The notes under the pieces were generated by a model. It saw only the letters and a program-made list of their open reading frames with translations, searched no databases and was not told the DNA's origin. From assembly GCA_964636675.1 (NCBI GenBank), contig CAZWUO010000011.1, positions 1 to 42,112 of the forward strand: a stretch of 42,112 nt of DNA, written 5' to 3'. This document shows, piece by piece, positions 1 to 7,143 of the stretch. The DNA comes from JALUUH01 sp964636675 (GTDB taxonomy: Bacteria; Pseudomonadota; Gammaproteobacteria; S012-40). A program made the translations under genes and the position numbers. Position 1 is the stretch's first letter. Every line of letters starts with the position of its first letter.

Positions 1-55
1 GTTTTCTCATCAATCGCTTAACGATGCCTCATAGCGGTTAACTGCGGAATCTAGG
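1..55 (-). repeat. Terminal end of a family-1 (IS1380-like ended) repeat element, cut by window edge
   Basis: These 55 bases are the inward-facing end of an element that continues beyond the left edge. Read on the minus strand they start CCTAGATTCCGCAGTT and match 17686-17740 at all but two positions (gc versus at near base 26). The tip resembles the inverted repeats remembered for IS1380-family elements such as ISEcp1 (CCTAGATTC...). The base run TTGAA follows at 56-60, and the same five bases precede the copy at 17686. No transposase is visible, so the element may be non-autonomous. Confidence 0.7.
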
Positions 56-60
56 TTGAA

Positions 61-82
61 CCTAGAATCCGCAGTTGAACGA
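61..82 (+). repeat. Second family-1 repeat end
   Basis: The sequence CCTAGAATCCGCAGTTGAAC starts here, exactly five bases (TTGAA) after the end of the previous element. The same string recurs at 9645 and, with small changes, at 17911 and 29726. I cannot find a matching opposite end before mepA, so this is a solo or truncated end, or the element next to it inserted into its tip. Downstream, 94-107 is a perfect dyad (CTGCAT-GG-ATGCAG). The rest of 83-194 shows no recognisable gene. Confidence 0.6.
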
Positions 83-194
83 CATGCAGACGACTGCATG
101 GATGCAGGAGGTAGAACACCAAAAGTAGGCGCTCTTAGGCGACGCATGGAGCAGTTGTCGAGTGCGTTTTTAAGATCATTGAGTATTCTCTTTG

Positions 195-1058
195 TTATGC
201 GGGATCATGTAAAACTTTTTCACATTGTGCAGGTAAATTAATTTTTCTGGGAGTCCTCTTTCGCTGCGTGCTCAGTTCGAGTTTTGCTTCTTCGGTAAAC
301 CACCACGCAAGTGACTCGTTACAACCGTCATTATTCGGCACCTTGTTTTGTGATTTGCAATGGGGACTGTTTTTAGGGCAAGCAAGTCTTATATGGTAAT
401 GATAATTATGCCCCCACCAAGGACGAATTTTTGCCAACCATGCTTCCCCCTTATGATGTTTACAAAGTTCTTTTTTGATCACGGGATTAACAAAAATTCT
501 TTCCACTGCAGCATAAGTTGCCGCCAATTTTAGCACTACGGCCTGGTCAGCCGTCCAAGAATTTCTATCGATGCGCAGCCCATCTTTACTCAGCATCGAT
601 ACCGCAGATGTTAACTCTAGGTCACGCAAAGTGAGCGCATTCTTTTCTGCGACACTAAATCGTTTAAACCATATGTCGACATCGAGTCCGAGTTGATGGC
701 TGGCATGACCCGACGACATAGGGCCACCACGTGCTTGTGCCATATCTCCAATCGCTAAAACTCCTAATTCCTTGGCGTAGAGCGTATTTGCATAAGCGTG
801 TAAAAATTGAATAAGACGAGGGTGACCGTAGAAACGCTGACGAGATATTCGCATGGTTTGAATCGCAGGAATGTTGGCCGCCAAAGCAACGGCCCCATCG
901 ATGCAACCTGCAGAATAATGACCATACACCTGACTGACCTGCTGAGTAGGGCTGGTGACAGCCCCCCAGTCTTTTTGAGGACTTTTTTTTTGCGGACTAT
1001 GGACGCACCCAATCAGTAACAAACATAGGGCAAAAAAGACGACAAATTTTCTTAGCAT
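195..1058 (-). CDS. mepA: MepA, penicillin-insensitive murein endopeptidase (lipoprotein form)
   Basis: About 287 residues. MepA is a zinc LAS-family endopeptidase that cuts D-Ala-mDAP cross-links in periplasmic peptidoglycan. The family signature is visible: GHASHQLGLDVDIWF, carrying the first zinc His and Asp, and WWGHNYHYHIRLACP near the C-terminus with the last zinc His. The open frame runs up to 1133, but I place the start at the ATG at 1058. It follows GGAAGG and begins MLRKFVVFFALCLLLIGC, a classic lipoprotein signal with lipobox LIGC (Cys18); the upstream 25 codons look non-coding. E. coli MepA is 274 residues and, as I recall, has a plain signal peptide, so lipid anchoring is a variation here. 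The function call is firm; membrane anchoring is inferred from the lipobox. Confidence 0.93.
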   Translation of the reverse strand: MLRKFVVFFALCLLLIGCVHSPQKKSPQKDWGAVTSPTQQVSQVYGHYSAGCIDGAVALAANIPAIQTMRISRQRFYGHPRLIQFLHAYANTLYAKELGVLAIGDMAQARGGPMSSGHASHQLGLDVDIWFKRFSVAEKNALTLRDLELTSAVSMLSKDGLRIDRNSWTADQAVVLKLAATYAAVERIFVNPVIKKELCKHHKGEAWLAKIRPWWGHNYHYHIRLACPKNSPHCKSQNKVPNNDGCNESLAWWFTEEAKLELSTQRKRTPRKINLPAQCEKVLHDPA

Positions 1059-1209
1059 TTTTCCAATAACCTTCCGCAGATGGCGCGTGACCACTGAAAC
1101 AGGATAAGCCAGAGTTTTTAGTACCACAGGCACACCGGATAAGTCACTTCAGTTGGATTGCCGGTAAACATTTACGCAACCGTATCAATTGAACGCACCT
1201 TGGTACGCG

Positions 1210-1374
1210 TTACACTTCCACCATTTCAAAATCTTGTTTAGATACGCCGCAATCAGGACAATTCCAGTCCTCAGGAATATCATCCCAAGCAGTACCGGGG
1301 TCTATTCCCTCATCCGGTAGACCATCCACCTCTGAGTAAATATAACCGCACACCACACATTGCCATTTTTTCAT
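1210..1374 (-). CDS. Rubredoxin
   Basis: A 54-residue protein starting MKKWQCVVCGYIYSEVDG, with the two iron-binding pairs C6-x2-C9 and C39-x2-C42 in the usual CxxCG(Y) and CPDCG contexts. A full-length, intact rubredoxin; AGGAGA lies just upstream of the ATG. It is a one-iron Fe(S-Cys)4 cytoplasmic electron carrier. It sits 33 bp downstream of the rubrerythrin gene on the same strand and is very probably co-transcribed, so it is the likely electron donor to that peroxidase. Rubredoxins also serve alkane hydroxylases and other partners, but none is encoded nearby. Confidence 0.97.
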   Translation of the reverse strand: MKKWQCVVCGYIYSEVDGLPDEGIDPGTAWDDIPEDWNCPDCGVSKQDFEMVEV

Positions 1375-1407
1375 ATCCGTTCTCCTAAGTAATTGCGTTG
1401 AGTATGA

Positions 1408-1890
1408 TTAATTTTTAACTTTATTCAAGGTGTCTCGATAATGATTGGCATGGCGCTCTTCGACCCGAGTGAGCGCAGCAAAACGTTTAGCTGCTTTTTC
1501 GAGTAATAGTACTTCGGCAAATTGCGCTGCATGCTCTTTGGATTCTGCAATCTGTGCATCGATTTCAGCGACTGCATGATCATTTTTCTCTTCCAGCGCA
1601 GTGTGCCGGAACGCAGGATACATTTCAGTGTATTCATGGGTTTCACCCTCTATGGCCATTTCTAGCATCTTTTCCACGGTTAAGCTCTCTGCGGGATAGA
1701 GCAAATCTAAGTGACCAAATGCGTGTGCTGTTTCTTGGGCAGCCGTCTTTTCAAACACTTCAGCGACCTCGGTTGCACCAAGCGCTCTAGCACGGCGTGC
1801 AAAAAATAAGTATTTACGATTAGCCATTGATTCGCCGGCAAATGCGGCCTCAAGATTTTGCACTGTTTTAGTAACGGAATTTGACGACAT
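1408..1890 (-). CDS. Rubrerythrin, diiron domain only
   Basis: 160 residues, ferritin-like four-helix diiron protein. Glu/His ligand motifs are visible in two halves: AGESMANRKYLFFA (E20), AQETAHAFGH (E53, H56), THEYTEMYPAF (E86, E89) and VEERHANHY near the C-terminus. Rubrerythrins reduce hydrogen peroxide to water in the cytoplasm with electrons from rubredoxin. Classical rubrerythrins are about 190 residues with a C-terminal rubredoxin domain (two CxxC pairs). That domain is absent here and the protein has no cysteine at all, while a free rubredoxin is the next gene. It is divergent from the OxyR-type regulator with a 119-bp shared promoter region, so peroxide-responsive control is likely but inferred. 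Confidence 0.94.
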   Translation of the reverse strand: MSSNSVTKTVQNLEAAFAGESMANRKYLFFARRARALGATEVAEVFEKTAAQETAHAFGHLDLLYPAESLTVEKMLEMAIEGETHEYTEMYPAFRHTALEEKNDHAVAEIDAQIAESKEHAAQFAEVLLLEKAAKRFAALTRVEERHANHYRDTLNKVKN

Positions 1891-1992
1891 TTATACTCTC
1901 CTTTGGGTTGCTTAAGCTATTTTTTAGCTTTCTTAGCAAACAGTGTATTCCTAAACTATAATTCTATCCAATTGATTATATATTAATAACTA

Positions 1993-2007
1993 ATAGGTAA
2001 TATCTAT
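1993..2007. promoter_or_regulatory. Probable OxyR-binding dyad (ATAG-N7-CTAT)
   Basis: The sequence ATAG-GTAATAT-CTAT is a perfect half of the known tetrameric OxyR operator (ATAG-N7-CTAT repeated with 7-bp spacing). It ends two bases before the oxyR start codon. The second half-operator expected at 1971-1985 is weak (ATTG...ATTA). Binding here would fit autorepression of oxyR and control of the divergent rubrerythrin-rubredoxin pair. Site identity is by consensus only. Confidence 0.6.
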
Positions 2008-2009
2008 TA

Positions 2010-2909
2010 ATGAAAATTCCGTCGATTCGCCAATTTCAGTATTTGCTAGCGGTAGTGGAGCTACGCCATTTTGGCAAGGCGGCTAAACGCTGCTGTGTCA
2101 CCCAATCTACATTGAGCACTGGCATCCAAGAACTAGAGAACCTGCTCGATGTCCAATTATTCGAACGCACTAAGCGCAAAGTCATGCCGACTATTATGGG
2201 TATAGAAATAGCGCAGACTGCTGAGCAAATCCTGCGCTTGTCACAGGACGTAGTTGAGCAAGCCCATGCCAGTCACGCTACTCTCAACGGGCCGTTGCGG
2301 CTTGGCATTATTCCCACCATTGCGCCCTTTTTATTACCTAAAACCTTACCCAGTATTCGCCAACAATATTCTAAATTAGCGCTTTATTTAGTGGAAGAGC
2401 AAAGCCAACGTCTGCTTGCAAGATTAAACGCAGCAGATTTAGACTGTGCAATTCTCGCTTTGCCTTATGCATTGAGTAAATTGGAAAGCTTTATTTTTCA
2501 TTCAGAAATGTTTTGGATCGCCTTACCGAAGCAGCACCCACTCGCGCAACAGGCTTCGATTCGACCTGAGGCGTTACCATTAAACGAATTATTACTGCTT
2601 GAAGAAGGCCATTGTTTGCGCGATCATGTGCTTGCAGTGGCGCATCGGTCAGAGTTACCACAAAGCACAGCATTCCAGGGAACCAGTCTTTACACACTCA
2701 TCGAAATGGTCGCGAACGGCCTAGGCATTACTTTTGTTCCAGAAATGGCCTTAGACTCAAGTTTGCTCAAACAACAAAACATCACTCTAAAACCGCTCGC
2801 TGAACCCGGCCCACACCGAGATATTGCTTTAGTATGGCGATCTACTTATCCGCATAAACAGGATATGCAGGCCTTAGGTCAGTGCCTGCAACAACAAATG
2901 CAGCGCTAA
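2010..2909 (+). CDS. oxyR: OxyR-type LysR family peroxide sensor/regulator
   Basis: 299 residues. The N-terminal winged helix-turn-helix (FGKAAKRCCVTQSTLSTGIQ) is followed by a LysR substrate domain. The OxyR redox motif is recognisable: LLLLEEGHCLRDHVLAV, with C202 aligning to the peroxidatic Cys199 of E. coli OxyR. The resolving cysteine (E. coli Cys208, nine residues on) is Ala211 here. The remaining cysteines are C28, C29, C146 and one near the C-terminus, so the usual intramolecular disulfide cannot form between the usual partners. OxyR activates peroxide-defence genes; the adjacent divergent rubrerythrin gene and the operator-like dyad in front support that role. A different LysR family member is possible but the EGHCLRD motif argues for OxyR. 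Confidence 0.9.
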   Translation: MKIPSIRQFQYLLAVVELRHFGKAAKRCCVTQSTLSTGIQELENLLDVQLFERTKRKVMPTIMGIEIAQTAEQILRLSQDVVEQAHASHATLNGPLRLGIIPTIAPFLLPKTLPSIRQQYSKLALYLVEEQSQRLLARLNAADLDCAILALPYALSKLESFIFHSEMFWIALPKQHPLAQQASIRPEALPLNELLLLEEGHCLRDHVLAVAHRSELPQSTAFQGTSLYTLIEMVANGLGITFVPEMALDSSLLKQQNITLKPLAEPGPHRDIALVWRSTYPHKQDMQALGQCLQQQMQR

Positions 2910-2916
2910 ACCGGGA

Positions 2917-2935
2917 TTGCTTAATCACTAAGCAA
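2917..2935 (+). terminator. Weak hairpin after oxyR, possible terminator
   Basis: Arms TTGCTTA and TAAGCAA with a 5-base loop lie in the 70-bp convergent gap between oxyR and copD. A run of seven T follows, but 16 bases downstream of the stem, so this is not a canonical intrinsic terminator. Confidence 0.3.
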
Positions 2936-2979
2936 GATCATATCGCCACCTTTTTTTGCGTCTTCTAAGGATACGCTGA

Positions 2980-4020
2980 TTATCCGTGGATTGATTGAGC
3001 AGTATGCTGACTCATACCATTACTCTCTGGCTCATGTGCAGCAGGTGTTTGCTGGGACAATATCGCGGCCAAAATCAATACCGCAAGGAGTAAAGCCGCT
3101 TCTTGCCATAGGCTACGCCGGAAATAGGCCAGCGGATTAATGCGTCCACGGCGCGCAATAGACTCTGGTATGGGGATCAATACGGAAGGTATATCTTGCC
3201 CCATTTCACGCTGAATCGAGGGTACATATGCGTAACGATTGAGCGCACCTAAACCCGCCATCACACCCACTAACAGTACTTTAAAAAACAAGAGTTGACC
3301 AAAAAGAGATTGCCATATGCCCTCAATACTGCCTAATAAAATCCACGCATTGTAAACCCCGGGCACAATGACTAAGGCAAGGGCAACCCCCGCTACGGTA
3401 GACATGCGTATACTCACTTGCGCAATAATGTCTGGCACCCTGACTTCGCTAGACTCAATGAGTTTCGGTAAGATGATAAACACGCCGACAAGAATGATAC
3501 CGCCCCATAATAAAGCTCCTAATATATGTATCGAATTTAAAATATTAAGAAATGCAAAAACACCATCGTCACCTGCGTGCCCAGATGCGCTTAAGGTAAA
3601 AACCACGACTACTAATAATCCTAACGATGCAAAAACCGGTTTTTGGGTATCAAAGCGGAGCCAATGCACAACCCATAATACAATCAAGATTAACAAAGCT
3701 GATATTCTATAGAGCCACAACTGCCCATACAGCGTCTTAAAGAGTGTCGTAGTGAGTAGCGGTATTGCTTCCGTCAACGACACTTCAGCCATGCTCGCGG
3801 TGCGTAAACCTAAACCTAGAATACTCGTCAACAACAAAAACATTAAGCAAACGGCTAGAATCACCCATAAATTAACCCTTAAACCGATTACAATCGTACG
3901 CGTCTCAAGTGCTTTATGACTAGGAATAATCCACAAGTAATAAGCAATAACACCCATTGTGATAACCAAAAAAAACAGCTCTGCTATTTTATTAACAACG
4001 ATATAGCTTGAAATATCCAA
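2980..4020 (-). CDS. copD: CopD/PcoD-family copper resistance membrane protein
   Basis: 346 residues, largely hydrophobic, with about eight predicted membrane spans (for example FFLVITMGVIAYYLW near the N-terminus and AALLLAVLILAAILS near the C-terminus). The CopD-domain context ILNSIHILGALLWGGIILVG carries a conserved His pattern. CopD is an inner-membrane partner of periplasmic CopC in copper handling, thought to move copper into the cytoplasm. The copC gene ends 21 bp upstream on the same strand, supporting the call. The first available start is TTG at 4020, with a GAGTT stretch upstream. Regulation is not evident from the sequence. Confidence 0.88.
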   Translation of the reverse strand: MDISSYIVVNKIAELFFLVITMGVIAYYLWIIPSHKALETRTIVIGLRVNLWVILAVCLMFLLLTSILGLGLRTASMAEVSLTEAIPLLTTTLFKTLYGQLWLYRISALLILIVLWVVHWLRFDTQKPVFASLGLLVVVVFTLSASGHAGDDGVFAFLNILNSIHILGALLWGGIILVGVFIILPKLIESSEVRVPDIIAQVSIRMSTVAGVALALVIVPGVYNAWILLGSIEGIWQSLFGQLLFFKVLLVGVMAGLGALNRYAYVPSIQREMGQDIPSVLIPIPESIARRGRINPLAYFRRSLWQEAALLLAVLILAAILSQQTPAAHEPESNGMSQHTAQSIHG

Positions 4021-4041
4021 TGGTCAACTCACTTCGTTTGG

Positions 4042-4410
4042 TTATTTAATCGAAAAGAAAAATTCATTTTTCATTTTATGCCCATCTGTTGCGACAATGC
4101 GCCAACTCACTTTATATTTACCCGAGGAAAGCGGTGGCAGCATCGCTTGCAAAGTCTTGGCATTGCCGTTTTTATGCTCAGATTTGTCAAGTTTTATCGC
4201 CGCATTATTCTGATCAAAAATACGAATGCTGCTAAAGGTGGACTCAACGGGCTTGTTAAAGGTCAGCAATATAGACTTAGGCGCGACTCCCACTATCTCG
4301 TCTGCTGCCGGATTGGAAGACGCCAGTTTTGCATGTGCCGCCAGGTACGTCGGCCAAACAAGCAATAAAACGATAACCATAATAACGCTATTCATTCTTT
4401 GTGTATTCAT
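4042..4410 (-). CDS. copC: CopC-family periplasmic copper-binding protein
   Basis: 122 residues. A signal peptide (about residues 1-25, ending ...TYLAA) would be cleaved to leave a mature chain beginning HAKL; the N-terminal His is a known Cu(II) ligand in CopC proteins. The CopC beta-sandwich features are visible: SNPAADEIV, ILLTFNKPVESTFSSI, and the C-terminal WRIVATDGHKMKNEFFFSI with a second conserved His. It lacks the methionine-rich Cu(I) site of classical CopC, so Cu(II)-only binding is inferred. The RBS TGAGGAA precedes the ATG. It lies in a minus-strand run radC-like, copC, copD with short gaps, suggesting one operon. Confidence 0.93.
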   Translation of the reverse strand: MNTQRMNSVIMVIVLLLVWPTYLAAHAKLASSNPAADEIVGVAPKSILLTFNKPVESTFSSIRIFDQNNAAIKLDKSEHKNGNAKTLQAMLPPLSSGKYKVSWRIVATDGHKMKNEFFFSIK

Positions 4411-4427
4411 GATTCATTCCTCAAATA

Positions 4428-4898
4428 TTAGGGACTATACTTGTTGTAATGCGCAAACGAAGAAAATTTCCCTTGCTCCAAATAGCTATAGAACTGCTGG
4501 TAACCAATAATAATAAAATCCTGTAATGGCATATTATGGATTAATCCTAACTCGTGCAAACGTGCTACTTTATCAGTATCGTCACCGGATGGCTCACAGT
4601 TTCCAGAAGCATGATTAAATGCCACGATGATTGAGTGCGCCCGAGCCAACATCGCATTACGATACACTTCAACCGGATCTATCAAATAAGAGCCTGGCGC
4701 ACCCATCGCCGATATTTCATAAGACAATACTTCCAACTGAGGATTAAGGTGTAATACAACAACCTTTTCTTTCGTTTCATCTTGCATATCGCTAAATATT
4801 GCAAACACATCTTTAGCGCTTTCCATGGACTTATTCAACAGATCATCGTCAACCCGCTTAACCTCATAGGTCACTTTCAACTCTTTAACATAGGCCAT
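4428..4898 (-). CDS. Small RadC/JAB-domain protein with altered metal motif
   Basis: 156 residues matching the C-terminal JAB/MPN domain of RadC proteins: LHLNPQLEVLSYEISAMGAPGS, then VEVYRNAMLARAHSIIVAFN, then HASGNCEPSGDD. The RadC N-terminal helix-hairpin-helix part is absent, as in the short plasmid/phage YkfG-type relatives. In active RadC/JAMM proteins the metal motif is H-x-H-PSG...; here it reads F94-N95-H96-A-SG, so the first His is Phe. The conserved upstream Glu (E43/E44) and downstream Asp (D106/D107) look present. Metal binding may therefore be lost or altered. Despite its name, RadC has no proven repair role. The start ATG follows GGAGTAAAT. It lies 17 bp upstream of copC on the same strand. 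Confidence 0.8.
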   Translation of the reverse strand: MAYVKELKVTYEVKRVDDDLLNKSMESAKDVFAIFSDMQDETKEKVVVLHLNPQLEVLSYEISAMGAPGSYLIDPVEVYRNAMLARAHSIIVAFNHASGNCEPSGDDTDKVARLHELGLIHNMPLQDFIIIGYQQFYSYLEQGKFSSFAHYNKYSP

Positions 4899-4956
4899 AT
4901 ATTTACTCCGCAGCCAAGATGATCATTAATCAGACCCTAGGGGATTATGCTTGCCA

Positions 4957-5007
4957 GAAGCCTGTACACGAAAATAAGCTTTATTTGTACTTACCCACAC
5001 AGGCTTC
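4957..5007. repeat. Inverted repeat, possible terminator or attenuator
   Basis: Perfect 9-base arms GAAGCCTGT (4957-4965) and ACAGGCTTC (4999-5007) enclose 33 bases that contain a smaller dyad around AAGCTT. On the plus strand a run of eight T follows six bases after the second arm. On the minus strand no T-run follows. It separates the DUF4399 gene from the radC-copC-copD run, so it may limit read-through, though its polarity is not the expected one. Confidence 0.4.
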
Positions 5008-5028
5008 GATCCTATTTTTTTTGAACGT

Positions 5029-5442
5029 CTATTTTACATGAATTATAACTTTTTCTGAAACCACTGCAGGCTTGTGTGGAATATGGTTTTTATCACCGAG
5101 TATGAGTTGCAAAGTATGTTGTCCAGCATCTAGCATTAATGTCGTCTCAGTTTGCCCTCCACCAAAATGCTTTACCTGTTTTCCCATCGCCTTATGCATA
5201 TCCGGTAAGGATTTTCCATCAACTAATAAGTGATGATGACCGGTATTTTTTTTATCAACGCCAGCAGGCGCTACGCCCATACCACTCAGTCCAAACTTAA
5301 CCTTAAATGGGCTGGAAACAACCTCCCCATTTTGTGGAGAAATGATATAAACCTTAGCGCCGCCGGGAGCGCTTGTTTCGCCAGCAATGGCCACCCCCAC
5401 GACAGACAACATAACTACCATACCTAATCGCGCTATCTTCAT
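5029..5442 (-). CDS. DUF4399 secreted protein
   Basis: 137 residues from the ATG at 5442, which follows AGGGAGTATAAA. The frame is open to 5847 but the upstream part is low-complexity and AT-rich and has no protein character. The chain begins MKIARLGMVVMLSVVGVAIAG, a signal peptide, followed by the DUF4399 pattern: VYIISPQNGEVVSSPFKVKFGL..., GHHHLLVDGKSLPD, and HTLQLILGDKNHIPH. The family is periplasmic, of unknown function; the HHH cluster and the nearby copper genes make metal binding conceivable, but that is inference. It may be transcribed separately from the cop genes because of the inverted repeat between them. Confidence 0.87.
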   Translation of the reverse strand: MKIARLGMVVMLSVVGVAIAGETSAPGGAKVYIISPQNGEVVSSPFKVKFGLSGMGVAPAGVDKKNTGHHHLLVDGKSLPDMHKAMGKQVKHFGGGQTETTLMLDAGQHTLQLILGDKNHIPHKPAVVSEKVIIHVK

Positions 5443-5996
5443 TTTATACTCCCTATTTTCGCTTAGTGAACCATGTATCATTCTTGAGAAATTCACTGTA
5501 TAGCGAAAAAAAAGAAAATACAAACCTTGGCGAATATATTGCCATCGCATACGAATCAAATCATCACTACACTTGCATAGATTAGGGTCTGTTTTATAAA
5601 TTACGAGTTCTTCGAAAAAGCAACAGGAATGAGACAAATTTAAAATATTAATCGAAGCGCTAATAACAAGAACACGACTTAACGGTGGCACTAATCGAAC
5701 GATTAATTCGATTACAAAAAATCGATCAATCGATTTTAAGCCATAAAATAAAATTATTTTTAACCCAAACGGCAAACTAAATTTAGCTTCGATTTTTAAA
5801 AAAAGACAGGACACCGCACTTTTATAAGTGCAAATAATGTCTCCCAAGTCATAAGCCCTACAAAAAACGTCTTTTTTACCAATAACTGTTGGGTTATAGT
5901 GACACTCTACAACTTGTGTTGATAATTAAAATAAAAAAACGATCAATAAACGCCCGTCGTCCCAAATTATAATCAAAATTTATTAGGACAAAAGCT
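5443..5996. other. Gene-free region with clustered AATCGA/TCGATT inverted repeats
   Basis: This AT-rich 554-bp gap carries two tight perfect dyads: TAATCGAA-N7-TTCGATTA at 5692-5714 and AAAATCGAT-CA-ATCGATTTT at 5718-5737. Further single AATCGA/TCGATT hexamers occur near 5650 and 5785. All lie within about 140 bp. They could be regulator binding sites for the divergent genes. No conserved protein frame was seen. Confidence 0.4.
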
Positions 5997-6239
5997 ATGA
6001 AATGGAAACAAAATACGCTGCTCAACGTTTACTTTTTTTCAGCATGGGCAAGCAAACAAACCACGTTAATTTTGCAAACATGCATACAATTTTTTCAATC
6101 TAAGGCTAGCGTTATTGATTCTAGCAATAACTGCAAACTGAATGCTGCTAAATCTTTGAAAAATAAAAAAAGTGAACACCAAAAAATTATATTTTCTTGG
6201 TTTGGCGGAAAAAACCTATCAGAGTATACCTCGATATAG
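5997..6239 (+). CDS. Hypothetical small protein (doubtful)
   Basis: An 80-codon open frame starting MKWKQNTLLNVYFFSAWASK. I recognise no family. A weak AGGA lies about 11 bases upstream of the ATG. The composition (Lys, Asn, Ser and Gln rich) matches the local AT-rich DNA, and the middle has a short hydrophobic stretch (TTLILQTCIQFF) but no clear signal peptide. It may be a chance frame in an otherwise gene-free stretch. Confidence 0.25.
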   Translation: MKWKQNTLLNVYFFSAWASKQTTLILQTCIQFFQSKASVIDSSNNCKLNAAKSLKNKKSEHQKIIFSWFGGKNLSEYTSI

Positions 6240-6357
6240 TGTCCTGTATTTTTATCTAGCTAAAATATTCGACTAATAATTAAAAACTCTTCTATGCGCT
6301 TACCTTAGAGGCTATTACCAGCATCTGGGCACAAGAATGCTGTCTGAATATTTGCCT

Positions 6358-6376
6358 AGGGAGCCTCTGATTAAGT
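6358..6376 (+). repeat. Solo end of family-2 repeat
   Basis: AGGGAGCCTCTGATTAAGT, preceded by CCT, is identical to the terminal repeat on the right side of the full copy at 9451-9594. The expected partner end is not present upstream or downstream within 200 bp, so this is a remnant. It sits in the leader of the following lipoprotein gene. Confidence 0.6.
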
Positions 6377-6430
6377 TCATTGGACTATCTGTTTTAACAA
6401 CTTATTAATCAACAATTAGAGGATAAAAAA

Positions 6431-7090
6431 TTGAAAAAACAATTTGTAATATTAGTCATTGCGGCAGTCGCTATAATACTCTCTGGATGTGCATCGCTTA
6501 TACCGAATACTGGAAAAACTGAAATAAGCTTATACCAAAGAGATGACATCGATACTGCACAAAGCAAAGTGATGGTCTTTCCATTATTATTAGTTTCTGA
6601 TGGCGATTTTTCTCAGACAAACAAAAACATGGATAATCAACTATTAGATGCACAAATATCAGCAACGTGGGCCAATGAAATTGGCGTGGACTCTGTTATT
6701 CCCGTACCTAAAGCGCTTATTTCTGAAATTCCGAATGGTTGGAAAGCTCTCGGTAAGCTAGTCTTAATGTTAGATCCAGTTTCTGCCATTGAGCAGCCTA
6801 TAAAAGACCCCAATATGTTAAAACTCGCTCAGAAATTGAGTGCCAAAATAGGCGATGGTGCCTTGGGTTTTACGCTGGTGTTTCAGGATAAAGATAGTTA
6901 TAAAGCAACCCAGACTCTGCAAGGACATCTCGGCTTATTCGATACCAAGACTTTGACCTGGAAATGGATTACAGAATACACGAAAGTGTATAAATTATCC
7001 GTCCCATATCAGGTTGCAATTAATGATCTCCTTGATGCATCGCTGAAAAAATCAAAGCAAAAAATAATGGCAAAATTAGATAACGGCTAA
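6431..7090 (+). CDS. Putative lipoprotein of unknown function
   Basis: 219 residues. The only suitable start is TTG at 6431, preceded by AGAGGA at good spacing. The N-terminus MKKQFVILVIAAVAIILSGC is a clear lipoprotein signal with lipobox LSGC (Cys20). The rest is soluble-looking: an alternating strand region (KVMVFPLLLVSDGDF) and a C-terminal Lys-rich helix (DLLDASLKKSKQKIMAKL). I recognise no named family; the pattern is vaguely like periplasmic or outer-membrane assembly lipoproteins. It is a single gene convergent with the chemoreceptor gene. It is intact, and real coding is supported by the signal and RBS. Confidence 0.75.
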   Translation: MKKQFVILVIAAVAIILSGCASLIPNTGKTEISLYQRDDIDTAQSKVMVFPLLLVSDGDFSQTNKNMDNQLLDAQISATWANEIGVDSVIPVPKALISEIPNGWKALGKLVLMLDPVSAIEQPIKDPNMLKLAQKLSAKIGDGALGFTLVFQDKDSYKATQTLQGHLGLFDTKTLTWKWITEYTKVYKLSVPYQVAINDLLDASLKKSKQKIMAKLDNG

Positions 7091-7123
7091 AAAAATGCCG
7101 GTTGCCTCGCGGCGACCGGCATT
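7087..7123 (-). terminator. Intrinsic terminator of the chemoreceptor gene
   Basis: Nine-base perfect arms AATGCCGGT and ACCGGCATT around a GC-rich 12-base loop are followed on the minus strand by seven T. It lies 20 bp beyond the stop codon of the minus-strand chemoreceptor gene. On the plus strand it starts just after the lipoprotein stop but has no T-run, so it may act only partly there. Confidence 0.88.
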
Positions 7124-7143
7124 GTGTCATTGCCAAGCGAACG

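Noticed and set aside
1059..1133. Longer MepA start at 1133
   Set aside because: The lipoprotein signal begins at the ATG at 1058, which also has GGAAGG upstream; extra residues would precede the signal peptide.
5443..5847. 5' extension of the DUF4399 reading frame to 272 codons
   Set aside because: Upstream part has no protein character and the ATG at 5442 has a good RBS and a signal peptide right after it.
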